From the NCBI GenBank assembly GCA_964615375.1, contig CAZTOW010000037.1, forward strand, positions 32,906-96,905: a stretch of DNA of 64,000 nt, given 5' to 3'. Made by a program: the position numbers and the translations under genes. The first letter of the stretch is position 1, and each line of letters starts with the position of its first letter. Source of the DNA: CAZKWG01 sp964615375. Its GTDB lineage: Bacteria; Myxococcota_A; UBA796; CAZKWG01. Below the pieces are notes generated by a model. The model ran no database searches. It was not told where the DNA came from and was given only the letters and a program-made list of their open reading frames with translations. Positions 23,841 through 40,395 of the stretch are shown one piece after another.

Positions 23841-24742
23841 GGAGGATCCTCGTCATCGGGTTCGGCTCCGACACCACGACACGTTGGACGGTGGATCGGC
23901 TGCGATCCCGCGGCTGTGACGCGCACGTCCTCGATCTCGCGCGCTTCCTGGAGGAGGGGTGGATCGAGGGTGATCTGAGGGATCCGCCGGCCGTGCGTGT
24001 GCGCCTTCGCGACGAGTCCCTGGATCCGCTGGGCGCCTACGGGGGCATCTATGTGCGGCTGATCACGCTCGCCAGGCGTCCTGGCCTGTCTGCGGCAGTG
24101 CAGGCCAGGACGGGTCAGCGGATGGATCTGCTCGCCTGGCTGTTGGACCAGCTCCCTGGGCGTGTGGTGAATCGCCCTGGCTCAGGCTTGAGCAACAGCG
24201 TGAAGCCCTTCCAGGCGCTGCACCTGCGCCGCTTCGGGCTCGACGTCCCGAGCCTGATCGCGACGAATGACCCCTCATCCGAGGAGCTCGTGGTGGAGCC
24301 CTCCAACCTTGTGTTCAAGTCCAACAGCTCCATTCGGAGCATCGTGCAGCGCCTGACGAGCGCCGAGCGGGGACGCCTGGAGCGGCTGACCTGCTGTCCG
24401 GTGCTCTTTCAGCGGTACATCGAGGGACCCGACGTCCGTGTCCATGTGGTGGGGGAGCGATGTTTTGCGCTCGGTATCGAGAGCAGCACCACGGACTACC
24501 GCTACGCCCCTGCGGAGGACCGCCACTACAGTCGCTGGGAGGTCCCGGAGGACATCTCGTCGGCGTGTCGGGCCTTCATGGCCTGGGACGGCGTCAGCTT
24601 CGCCGGGATCGACTTCAAGGTGGAGCGGCGCACGGGGCGATGGTACGTGCTCGAGTCGAACCCCATGCCCGGCTACGAGGGCTATGATCGGCGCCTGAAC
24701 CATGCCATCAGCGACGCTCTCCTGGATCACCTCACGACTTGA
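23837..24742 (+). CDS. ATP-grasp peptide ligase (301 aa)
   Basis: This is an ATP-dependent carboxylate-amine/alcohol ligase of the RimK/MvdD-like ATP-grasp fold. It has a Rossmann-like N-terminal domain (RILVIGFGSDTTTRWTVDRL), the NRPGSGLSNSVKPFQALHLR motif, the ATP-binding strand LVFKSNSSIRSIV, CCPVLFQRYIEGPDVRVHVV, and the metal-binding C-terminal WYVLESNPMPGYEGYD. Length and motif order match MvdC/MvdD-type graspetide ligases. It overlaps the partner gene upstream by four bases. Its likely job is to join side chains of the neighbouring DGKE-repeat precursor; the acceptor type (ester or amide) cannot be told from sequence. Confidence 0.85.
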   Translation: MRRILVIGFGSDTTTRWTVDRLRSRGCDAHVLDLARFLEEGWIEGDLRDPPAVRVRLRDESLDPLGAYGGIYVRLITLARRPGLSAAVQARTGQRMDLLAWLLDQLPGRVVNRPGSGLSNSVKPFQALHLRRFGLDVPSLIATNDPSSEELVVEPSNLVFKSNSSIRSIVQRLTSAERGRLERLTCCPVLFQRYIEGPDVRVHVVGERCFALGIESSTTDYRYAPAEDRHYSRWEVPEDISSACRAFMAWDGVSFAGIDFKVERRTGRWYVLESNPMPGYEGYDRRLNHAISDALLDHLTT

Positions 24743-25508
24743 CGGCGCCCTGGCGCACGCCGTCGCCCTGCCCGCGCTGAGGCAGATCGCGGGCAGGACC
24801 GGCTTCCCTGTCCTGCTCATCGCGACGGGTCTGGAGACCTATGACCGTGCGCAGCTTCGTGCGCACTCAACGCTGGGCGCGCGTCAGGAGCTCGCGGTGG
24901 TGGCCGCGCTCGACCGGGTCCCGTCCACGCTCGAGGAGGTGGACGTGGTGTTGTGCTGTCACGGCGGGCGCGCGACCTCCGCCGTGATCATCGCGCAGGC
25001 GCTCCGATCCAGGTTCCGGGAGGTGCGGATGCACATCCCGCATGCCGCAGCGAGCGCGGGGACCCTGCTGGCGCTCTCCGCCGACCAGATCCTGCTCTCG
25101 CGGGTGGGGTACCTCACCCGGATGGATCCGGTGGTCAGTCTCGGGGGGGTGAGCCTCCCCTCGAGCGCGCTCGTTGCGGCCGCGGAGCGAGGAGGCGCGC
25201 AGGGGATCCGGCCGGAGCTGGTCCTGGACGCCACGGCACGGCTGCGGGGGGTGGCGGAGCAGGCCAGAGGGCTGCTCGCGCTGGCCCGGGTCTCCGAGGA
25301 GGTCCAGGACCTCACGTTGCGGCGGCTGCTCCTCGGAGACGGTGATCACGACGCGCCGGTTCATCGCGCCGAGCTGAGGGCGCTGGGGCTTCAGGTCTCC
25401 CCAGAGGAGATGGCCGACGCGGACCCGACCAGCCGCGAAGCCCAGCGTCTCCTGGCGCGCCTGATCCTGCTGGGCGCAGGGGAGCTTGTCGCGCTGGCGG
25501 TCCCGTGA
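24702..25508 (+). CDS. ClpP/SppA-fold serine protease, SDH_sah-like (268 aa)
   Basis: The fold is that of SDH_sah/ClpP-crotonase peptidases: VDVVLCCHGGRATSAVIIAQ (oxyanion-type glycines), then VRMHIPHAAASAGTLLALSA with the expected nucleophile Ser118, and DQILLSRVGYLTRMDPV. There is no membrane helix, unlike SppA. The ATG at 24702 overlaps the ATP-grasp gene by 41 bases; no later start keeps the family N-terminus, so I keep it. In this operon it is the best candidate to remove the leader or follower from the modified peptide. SDH_sah proteins are otherwise poorly characterised. Confidence 0.75.
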   Translation: MPSATLSWITSRLDGALAHAVALPALRQIAGRTGFPVLLIATGLETYDRAQLRAHSTLGARQELAVVAALDRVPSTLEEVDVVLCCHGGRATSAVIIAQALRSRFREVRMHIPHAAASAGTLLALSADQILLSRVGYLTRMDPVVSLGGVSLPSSALVAAAERGGAQGIRPELVLDATARLRGVAEQARGLLALARVSEEVQDLTLRRLLLGDGDHDAPVHRAELRALGLQVSPEEMADADPTSREAQRLLARLILLGAGELVALAVP

Positions 25509-26173
25509 GGCGCCGCGGCCTCCTCCTGGTCGGCGCGGGCGTGCTCACGACCTTCGGGCTGGTCTCGCTGGCGCTGATGTCCGGGGATGTCGACGCGCAG
25601 GGGTGCATGGGCGACCCCTCTGCTGACCGCTACATGCTCTACCTGCACGGTCTCGACTCGGAGAAGCCCTCGCTCCAGGAGCGATGGAACAGGGTGGTGC
25701 TTCGCGCACTGGCCGCGCGTGAGGGGCTCCGCATCGCGCTCCCGCGGGCCCGCCAGGTCGAGGAGGGGCAGGTCGCCTGGAGCCTCGAGCGAGAGGCGCA
25801 GGCGGAGACGGTGGAGACGCTCGAGGCCGCCGCCCGAGCGTGTTTCCCGCCAGGGGCCCGCTATGGGGTCCTCGGCTTCTCTCGCGGAGGGTTCCTCGTG
25901 CAGCGCCTCCTTCGGAGCGGGACCCTGCCGGAGGAGGTGGACTGGGTCGTGCTCGTCGGGGCGGGGGGAGGATGGTCCGCTGAGGACCCTGCGCCCGCCG
26001 TTCCCGTCGCGCTGCTGGTCGGGCGCTTCGACCATCCGGAGACGATCGCTGCCACGGAGGCTTACGCGGCCTGGCTGCGGGCACGTTCCGCCCAGGTCAC
26101 GATCCGCCGCTACGCTGGAGGTCACGAACTGCCGCTCCGCGCGCTCTCTGAGGTGCTCCGCTCCTTCCGGTGA
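25505..26173 (+). CDS. Exported alpha/beta-hydrolase (222 aa)
   Basis: The gene starts at GTG 25505, overlapping the protease stop (GTGA). The first 30 residues are a signal peptide or membrane anchor (RRGLLLVGAGVLTTFGLVSL). The mature part is a small alpha/beta-hydrolase with nucleophile elbow GFSRGG, acid in GRFDHPE and His in YAGGHELPL. This places an esterase or peptidase-like enzyme outside the cytoplasm as the last gene of the RiPP-like operon. It might process or hydrolyse the ester-linked product; the substrate is unknown. Confidence 0.78.
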   Translation: MRRRGLLLVGAGVLTTFGLVSLALMSGDVDAQGCMGDPSADRYMLYLHGLDSEKPSLQERWNRVVLRALAAREGLRIALPRARQVEEGQVAWSLEREAQAETVETLEAAARACFPPGARYGVLGFSRGGFLVQRLLRSGTLPEEVDWVVLVGAGGGWSAEDPAPAVPVALLVGRFDHPETIAATEAYAAWLRARSAQVTIRRYAGGHELPLRALSEVLRSFR

Positions 26174-26297
26174 GCGCGTGGCCACGGCTGAGCCATCGCG
26201 CAGGAGGAGATCGCGTCGCTCAGGATGGCTCGCGCTCGTCCGGGGGAAGAGAGTCCGCTCGTCGGCGTTGAGGCCCGCCGGACGTTGACCCCTCTGG

Positions 26298-26326
26298 TTG
26301 TCAGGTCTTTGCCTACCTGCTATTAT
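26298..26326 (+). promoter_or_regulatory. Sigma70-type promoter for the polyketide genes
   Basis: TTGTCA (26298-26303), a 17-base spacer and TATTAT (26321-26326) make the best housekeeping-type promoter in the window. It lies in a locally AT-rich stretch about 60 bases before the MDR gene. The rest of the 26174-26380 gap holds no gene. Confidence 0.65.
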
Positions 26327-26386
26327 CCATTGTAACATCAGCCTGGCAAGCTCTGAGACAGGTGAGTCCGAACAACGGAGATGCAG

Positions 26387-27538
26387 ATGATCAGGACGGA
26401 GGCGTGGGTGCTTCACGAGGGCTCCATGAACGCGAATTCTCCGGGTGCGCTGCGCCTGGAGGAGATCGAGCTGTCGCCATTGGCGGACGACGAGCTCCTC
26501 GTCGAGCCTCTGTTTGGGTGTTGGGAGGCCAACATGACACATGCATTGAAACGCTACCCCGTGGACGTGTGCAGGTTGAGGCGGGAGCGGCGTGTGGTCC
26601 TGGGGAACGCAGGAACAATGCGCGTGCTGGAGGTCGGGTCCAATGTCCGAGGGTTTCAGGAAGGTGACCTCTGCGCGGTTGTCCCTGTCGGTGAGCTCGA
26701 TCGGTTCGGCTATCTCTTGCGTGTGTTTGGTTATGATGCGCCTGGTACGGTTGGGTTGCTGGCGAGGCGGACGAAGATGAAGGCCAATCAGGTCATCCAT
26801 GTCCCGCGCGGTTCGGCGCACAGTCTCGTGCAGTGGGCAGGGTTCTCGGTGCGCTATGCGACGGCCTGGGACAACTGGAAGGTCGCGCTCGGGTGCTTCC
26901 GGACACAGCTCTCCGAGCGGGATCTCCCCGTGCCGATCGTCTGGGGTTGGGGGGGTGGCGTGTCGCTGGCGCAGCTCGGGCTCGCCAGGCACCTTGGATG
27001 TCGTGTGGCGATGGTGGCGTCCACCGATGAGCGACTCGAGATGATACGGCGCCACGGGATCACCCCCATTGACCGACGACCTTTCGCCGGTCTCAACTTC
27101 GATCCCGAGCGCTACGAGACGGATCGCCCTTATCGCGCGAGCTATCTGAGCGCAGAGAAGCGGTTCCTCACGGAGGTCCGCGAGCAGACGCAAGGCGAGG
27201 GGGTGTCCATCTTCATCGACAACATCGGCGCGCCCGTGTTGCGGGCGACCCTTCGAGCGTTGTCCAGGCAGGGTGTGGTGACCACAGCCGGTTGGGATCG
27301 GGGCGACGCCATGACCTACTCACGCATCTCGGCCTGCGTGAATCGCCACATCCTGGTCCATACGCACGGCTGTCGGCATGCGGAGGGTGTCGAGGCGCGA
27401 GACTTCGCAGAGCCCAACGGGTGGGTGCCGCCACCCCCCACCCGCGTCTATCGGTGGGAAGAGGTGCCTGAGCTGGCGGAGGACTTCGCCGCCGGGCGCA
27501 TTCACGACTACTTCCCCGTGTATCAGGTCAACGAGTAG
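26387..27538 (+). CDS. Zinc-type MDR oxidoreductase, probable trans-enoyl reductase (383 aa)
   Basis: This is a medium-chain dehydrogenase/reductase resembling crotonyl-CoA reductase-like enzymes. The N-terminal GroES-like domain has VLGNAGTMRVLEVGSNVRGF. The NAD(P) site is in WGWGGGVSLAQLGLARHLGC, and the end of the Rossmann part has GEGVSIFIDNIGAPVLRATL. Catalytic-zinc cysteines are not evident. I prefer the ATG at 26387 because GGAG (26377-26380) abuts the earlier ATG at 26381. It is eight bases upstream of a PKS that has KR and DH but no ER domain, so it probably supplies enoyl reduction in trans. Its base composition is visibly more AT-rich than its neighbours. Confidence 0.8.
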   Translation: MIRTEAWVLHEGSMNANSPGALRLEEIELSPLADDELLVEPLFGCWEANMTHALKRYPVDVCRLRRERRVVLGNAGTMRVLEVGSNVRGFQEGDLCAVVPVGELDRFGYLLRVFGYDAPGTVGLLARRTKMKANQVIHVPRGSAHSLVQWAGFSVRYATAWDNWKVALGCFRTQLSERDLPVPIVWGWGGGVSLAQLGLARHLGCRVAMVASTDERLEMIRRHGITPIDRRPFAGLNFDPERYETDRPYRASYLSAEKRFLTEVREQTQGEGVSIFIDNIGAPVLRATLRALSRQGVVTTAGWDRGDAMTYSRISACVNRHILVHTHGCRHAEGVEARDFAEPNGWVPPPPTRVYRWEEVPELAEDFAAGRIHDYFPVYQVNE

Positions 27539-27546
27539 GGGCCGCC

Positions 27547-36333
<8,787 letters not shown>

Positions 36334-36359
36334 GCGCTCACGGACGGAGGAGCTGGGGC

Positions 36360-36986
36360 TCAGCCCGGCGGGATGGCCTTCGCCTCGCTCCAGATCCAGT
36401 GCCGGCTCTTGTAGGCCGGCACGCGGTAGGTCTGGCCCTGGCCGTCGGTGAGCTCCTTCCAGGAGCTGGGCTCGCCCAGGAAGCCGTCGAGCGCGAAGAT
36501 CAGGGCGCTCACGTCCCCGAGCGCCTCCACCTTCGCCGCGGGGTGCCAGCTCTGGAGCGGCAGGCTCAGGCTCAGGCTGCCCTGGGTCGAGGCCCCCGGT
36601 TCCACCGCCCGGTAGGTGGGGGGTGGCAGGTAGAAGAGGGGCGCGTCCGGCGGCACCAGCCCGAAGGCCACCAGCGCCGTCCCGGCCCGCCCGCTGCGCC
36701 GCACCACCGGGCGATCCAGCAGCGCGGCCTTGCCCTGGCTGGTCTGCACCGTGCGGTCGGCCAGCCACAGCGTCTCGGCGGCGCGGTTCTGGACCGTGTA
36801 TGTGATGGTCAGCGCCTCGCCCGCGCGCGCGAGCTGCCAGTCGAAGCCGATCTCCGCCGGCGTAGGGGACCAGGCGTCCACGGTCATGGTGGCGACCTCA
36901 GCGGTCGGGGTGGAGGTGGGGGCGGAGCTCGGCGCCGCGGGGGCGACCGCCGGCCCGCCGCAGCCGAGCAGCAGGGCGAGGATCAT
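36360..36986 (-). CDS. Lipoprotein with Ig-like domain (208 aa)
   Basis: The start gives MILALLLGCGG, a very short lipoprotein signal with lipobox LLGC. After an Ala/Pro/Ser/Thr linker, residues 35-150 form a beta-sandwich-like domain (GEALTITYTVQNRAAETLWL) reminiscent of BsuPI-type protease-inhibitor or Ig-like domains. The ATG overlaps the stop of the metalloprotease gene by four bases (ATGA), so the two are translationally coupled. A role as inhibitor or immunity protein for that protease is possible, but only context supports it. Confidence 0.65.
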   Translation of the reverse strand: MILALLLGCGGPAVAPAAPSSAPTSTPTAEVATMTVDAWSPTPAEIGFDWQLARAGEALTITYTVQNRAAETLWLADRTVQTSQGKAALLDRPVVRRSGRAGTALVAFGLVPPDAPLFYLPPPTYRAVEPGASTQGSLSLSLPLQSWHPAAKVEALGDVSALIFALDGFLGEPSSWKELTDGQGQTYRVPAYKSRHWIWSEAKAIPPG

Positions 36987-38305
36987 GGCAAGACAGAGTA
37001 ACTCGGCCGAAGCGGGATGCTGTCGCCCAGCGACTGCCGGTCGCGCCGGTAGGCGTTCTCCGTGTAGCGGTCATTGGCCCAGTGGCCGAGGCCCGCCGCC
37101 TGGTGCTCCCAGTTCATCGTGCCGATGTCGGGGTCGCCGGCCGGGATCACGCCGTCCTGCTGGATGGTGCCGCTGGCCAGCGTGCCCTGGGTCTGGTGCC
37201 GCGCGTGCGCCATCTCGTGCATCAGGATGATGTCCGAGGTCGTCGTCGTGTCCGGGTTGCCGTCGCCGTTGAAGTCCAGCAGCACGCCCGGGTTCGCCCG
37301 GATCACCACGTCCGAGCCCGAGCCGCGCGTGCCGTCGGCGTTGCGCTGGCTCACGCCCACCCCGTTGCCCAGGTTCGGGTCCGAGAATCCGTTGGTCAGG
37401 TCCAGCGGGGCGTTCCCGTCGTCCGAGCGGTCGCCGTTGCCGTTGGCGTCCTGGTGCAGCGCGGAGAGCGTGGTGTGGCGGTGGCGCGAGGAGCCCAGGC
37501 CCTCCAGCCAGGTGCCCGTCACGTCCATGTCGCCGATGAACTGCCGCTCGTTGCCCGCGTCGTCCACCATCACGTTGTTGCTCATCTGGCGGACCATGTT
37601 CCGCCCGCTCTCCGTCTGGAGGATGCGGGCGAAGTCGTTCATCGTGCCCTGGCGGAAGGCGGCGGCCTGCTCCTCCGTCATCTCGGAGGTGTCCATCGTC
37701 AGATCGCCGCGGCCCAGACGGATGTCGCTGTACATCCGCACGACCTCGTCGTACTCGGCCTGCGTGAGCTGGTTCTGCTGACGCGGCCCCACGAAGTCGT
37801 CGCCCACGATCTGGAAGTTCCCTGCCAGCTCGCGGCTGGCGTTCAGCCGGTCCATGGCGCCCACGGGGTCCAGGAGCGCGCCCATGCCCTCGCGGTCCCA
37901 CAGCTCGCCCGCGGTGTTCAGGCCGTCCTGGACCGGGCCCATGATCGGCGAGAGATCCGGCATCATCGGCCCGCCGATCCCCGGGAGGCCGGGCAGATCG
38001 GGGAGCAGGTCGCCGAAGTCCGGCATGCCCGGGATCGGGATCTCCGGCGTGGGGAAGTCCGGCAGCAGATCGCCCAGATCGGGCAGCGAGGGGATGGGCA
38101 GCTCCGGGATCAGCCCCGGCAGCCCGAACCCGCCGCCGAGCCCGCCGAGCCCGCCGAGCCCGCCGAGCCCCGGCAGCATCCCCGTCACCGCGGAGTTCCC
38201 CAGCAGGTTCTGGGCGGCGCCGACCGCGCTCATGGCCGGGGCGGCGGCGGTCTCCATCGGTGAGGACTCGGTCTCCTGGGTGGGCAGATAGGACTGGGAA
38301 GACAT
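36983..38305 (-). CDS. Putative eCIS cargo: M91-like zinc metalloprotease (440 aa)
   Basis: The C-terminal half has the zincin motif HEMAH (363-367) in SDIILMHEMAHARHQ, an acidic NWEHQAAGLGHW about 35 residues later, and TENAYRRD (415-422). This layout resembles peptidase M91 (NleD-like) effectors, which have a distal ENxxR. The N-terminus carries AAQNLLGNSAVTGML (30-44), like the GNxAV motif at the start of many eCIS-associated DUF4157 and toxin proteins. A long Pro/Leu/Gly low-complexity linker (45-125) separates the two. There is no Sec signal. I infer a toxin loaded into the injection system. It could also be a housekeeping secreted protease. Confidence 0.7.
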   Translation of the reverse strand: MSSQSYLPTQETESSPMETAAAPAMSAVGAAQNLLGNSAVTGMLPGLGGLGGLGGLGGGFGLPGLIPELPIPSLPDLGDLLPDFPTPEIPIPGMPDFGDLLPDLPGLPGIGGPMMPDLSPIMGPVQDGLNTAGELWDREGMGALLDPVGAMDRLNASRELAGNFQIVGDDFVGPRQQNQLTQAEYDEVVRMYSDIRLGRGDLTMDTSEMTEEQAAAFRQGTMNDFARILQTESGRNMVRQMSNNVMVDDAGNERQFIGDMDVTGTWLEGLGSSRHRHTTLSALHQDANGNGDRSDDGNAPLDLTNGFSDPNLGNGVGVSQRNADGTRGSGSDVVIRANPGVLLDFNGDGNPDTTTTSDIILMHEMAHARHQTQGTLASGTIQQDGVIPAGDPDIGTMNWEHQAAGLGHWANDRYTENAYRRDRQSLGDSIPLRPSYSVLP

Positions 38306-38359
38306 GGGGGCTCCCGCGCGTGAGGGCCTCGTGATGGCCGGGCAGATCAGATCAGGTTC

Positions 38360-38368
38360 ACGGTAGCA
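38360..38368 (-). promoter_or_regulatory. Extended -10 promoter for the metalloprotease operon
   Basis: On the minus strand the sequence reads TGCTACCGT, 54 bases before the protease ATG. It matches the TGC-TA pattern seen before other genes here. It sits in a 241-base divergent region (38306-38546) that is locally AT-rich around 38405-38500. Confidence 0.4.
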
Positions 38369-38492
38369 CGGGCGGCGCTCCGCAGGGGGGAGGGGGCGTG
38401 AATTGGGGGTCCGTGTGAAGATTTAGGTCAAAGGCGAAGGATTGTGGTGATTTCGCGGTCTCAAATTCTGAACATCTGTTTGGGGCTTGTCG

Positions 38493-38501
38493 TGTTAGGA
38501 T
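38493..38501 (+). promoter_or_regulatory. Extended -10 promoter for the glycine-zipper protein
   Basis: TGTTAGGAT forms an extended -10-like element 45 bases before ATG 38547, at the end of an AT-rich stretch. The divergent arrangement with the minus-strand element at 38360 suggests shared regulation. Confidence 0.4.
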
Positions 38502-38546
38502 CCAAGGGGTCGGAGGGCCATCTGCCCCTCCCCCGGGGAGCCCGCC

Positions 38547-39302
38547 ATGGCGTTGACACGCAAGATCCGCAAGCCCTTCCGCTCCGACGACGAGGCCCCG
38601 CTGCTCCAGAACGACGTCCTGGCGCGCAGCTACGAGTCCATGCAGTCCGACTACGACGTGCTCGAGCCCGCCCCGGAGCCCAGCGTCGCCAGCCAGGTGG
38701 ACGCGCTGAAGCAGTCCGGCCGCAAGGCCGTCGCCAGCGGGGACGCCCTGCACATGCGCCGCCGCGACGAGGCCCTGAGCGCGGGCAAGGACGCGGTCAA
38801 GGAGGGGGTGTTCATGGGCGCCGACGCGCTGCTCCCCGGGCTCGGCTCCGGGCTGGGCGCGGCGGACTCCCTCCTCGCGATCCGCGACGCGAGCAAGAAG
38901 GGCGAGAGCATCGGCAGCGCCACCGCCAAGGAGGCAGTCACCACGGGGGCCGGCTTCATCCCCGTCGTCGGCGAGGTGGTCGGCTTCTGCGAGGCCATCT
39001 ACAACGGCGGCAAGGCCGTCCTGCAGGGCAGCAAGTCGCGCACCGCGGAGAAGCTCGCCGCCGCGCAGAAGCTCAAGGCCGACTGCGCCCGCGGCCTCGC
39101 CCGCGTAGACGACGTCCGCGGACAGCTGGCCGACTACGCCGGCAAGGACAAGGGCAAGCTGATCGAGCGCCTGGACAAGGCCCAGCGCAGGATGGAGAAG
39201 GGCATCGAGATGGCGGACTCCTGGCTGGCCAAGAAGAGCGGCGCCGGGTCCTTGCCGTTGCTGGCGGAGGAGGAGTCGGGGAGCTCGGAGGCGCCGATCT
39301 GA
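38547..39302 (+). CDS. Glycine-zipper/hydrophobic-hairpin protein (251 aa)
   Basis: The N-terminal 50 residues are charged (RKIRKPFRSDDEAPLL) with no signal peptide. Two Gly-rich hydrophobic segments, ADALLPGLGSGLGAADSLLA (about 91-110) and TTGAGFIPVVGEVVGFCEAI (about 133-152), could form a membrane hairpin, as in pore-forming or pre-toxin domains. The C-terminal third is a charged helical region (KLIERLDKAQRRMEKGIEM). It is transcribed divergently from the putative cargo protease. I do not recognise the family; a second cargo or a membrane-active effector is possible. Confidence 0.55.
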   Translation: MALTRKIRKPFRSDDEAPLLQNDVLARSYESMQSDYDVLEPAPEPSVASQVDALKQSGRKAVASGDALHMRRRDEALSAGKDAVKEGVFMGADALLPGLGSGLGAADSLLAIRDASKKGESIGSATAKEAVTTGAGFIPVVGEVVGFCEAIYNGGKAVLQGSKSRTAEKLAAAQKLKADCARGLARVDDVRGQLADYAGKDKGKLIERLDKAQRRMEKGIEMADSWLAKKSGAGSLPLLAEEESGSSEAPI

Positions 39303-39305
39303 GCG

Positions 39306-40250
39306 CTATCCCCTCCCCGTCGCCACCGCCGCCCACAGCGGGTCGAAGACCTCCGGCGTGAGCTGCACCCGCAGCTCCGCCAGCCGCGCGCGGATGAGGT
39401 TCAGGCCCGCCAGGCTCCCCCGCTGGCGCAGGAGGTTGGCGGCGTCCCACAGCGCGCGGATGGCGCCGGGCGGGTCCTGCTGACCGAGGCGGCAGGCGGC
39501 GCGGGCGATGGCGGCGTCGGCGATGGCGGCGGGGTTGTTGCGGGCGGAGGCGACGGCGGCGCAGCGGGCGGCGGTGGCCTCGGCGGCGGGCCAGTCCTGG
39601 CGCCCCAGCTCCAGGGCCAGCAGCACGGTGCCCTCGGCCAGCAGGACCAGGCCCTCGCCCAGGTGCTCGGCGATCTGGACCACCTCGCGCAGGCGAGGCT
39701 CGGCCTCACGGGGCATCCCGACCTCGACCAGCAGGTTGCCCAGGAGCGCGCCGACGCGCAGGCGCTCGCGGTCGTCCCCGTGCTCCTGCGCGAGCTTGAG
39801 CGCGGCCTCCCAGCGCTGGCGGGCCCGCGCGCTGTCCCCGCCGCCGCGGGCGAGGATCCCGAGGCCCAGCAGCACGCCGAGCCGGTCGGCGTCGCGGGCG
39901 GGGGAGGGCAGGCGGGGCAGGGCCTCCTCCCAGAGGCGCCGGGCGTCGGGGTGTCCGCAGGCGGCCAGCGACAGCCGGTGATCGGCGAAGAGCGAGCCAT
40001 ATCGCTCGACCCGGCCCTCCAGCTCGTCCAGGATGGCCTGGCCGGAGGCCGCTCGACCCACCGCCGCCAGCGCGCGCGCCGCCAGCAGCAGCGCCCGCAG
40101 CCGGGCCTCCTCCGCCCCCGCGAGCTCCGCCCGCCGGGCCGCCTCCAGCAGGTGATCGGAGGCGCCGATCTGGCTCGAATACAGCAGCAGCGCGCCCGTC
40201 CAATACGGGATCAGCCAGGGCTGGCTGGGGTCCTCGACCAGCGCGCCCAC
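39306..40250 (-). CDS. TPR-like helical repeat protein (314 aa)
   Basis: The protein is built of alpha-helical pairs with TPR-like spacing, for example ARLRALLLAARALAAVGRAA, then RLGVLLGLGILARGGGDSAR and RVGALLGNLLVEVGMPREAE. There is no other domain. The annotated start is GTG 40250, but the same frame stays open upstream with coding character (NAETLRALSATAVLGRGRAA) and lacks ATG, GTG or TTG. The true start may be a CTG near 40343, just downstream of the promoter-like element at 40366-40374. The function is unknown; the protein at 62815-63927 is of a similar type. Confidence 0.6.
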   Translation of the reverse strand: MGALVEDPSQPWLIPYWTGALLLYSSQIGASDHLLEAARRAELAGAEEARLRALLLAARALAAVGRAASGQAILDELEGRVERYGSLFADHRLSLAACGHPDARRLWEEALPRLPSPARDADRLGVLLGLGILARGGGDSARARQRWEAALKLAQEHGDDRERLRVGALLGNLLVEVGMPREAEPRLREVVQIAEHLGEGLVLLAEGTVLLALELGRQDWPAAEATAARCAAVASARNNPAAIADAAIARAACRLGQQDPPGAIRALWDAANLLRQRGSLAGLNLIRARLAELRVQLTPEVFDPLWAAVATGRG

Positions 40251-40365
40251 CAGCTCCTGCGCCGCCGCGCGCCCGCGCCCCAGGACGGCCGTCGCCGAGA
40301 GCGCGCGGAGCGTCTCGGCGTTCGGGTTCGGGTTCGGCGGCGTGCTCAGGGTCGGCTCCGCGGAG

Positions 40366-40374
40366 AGCGTAGCA
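40366..40374 (-). promoter_or_regulatory. Extended -10 element for the TPR-like gene
   Basis: The minus strand reads TGCTACGCT here, close to the TGCTACGAT at 4457. Transcription from it would begin near 40360, upstream of the likely N-terminal extension of the TPR-like protein. Confidence 0.35.
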
Positions 40375-40395
40375 CGCGCCGGGCGCCGTGGGGCC

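Noticed and set aside
26174..26380. Possible small gene between the hydrolase and the MDR gene
   Set aside because: No frame has both a start with ribosome site and coding bias. The region is explained by a promoter.
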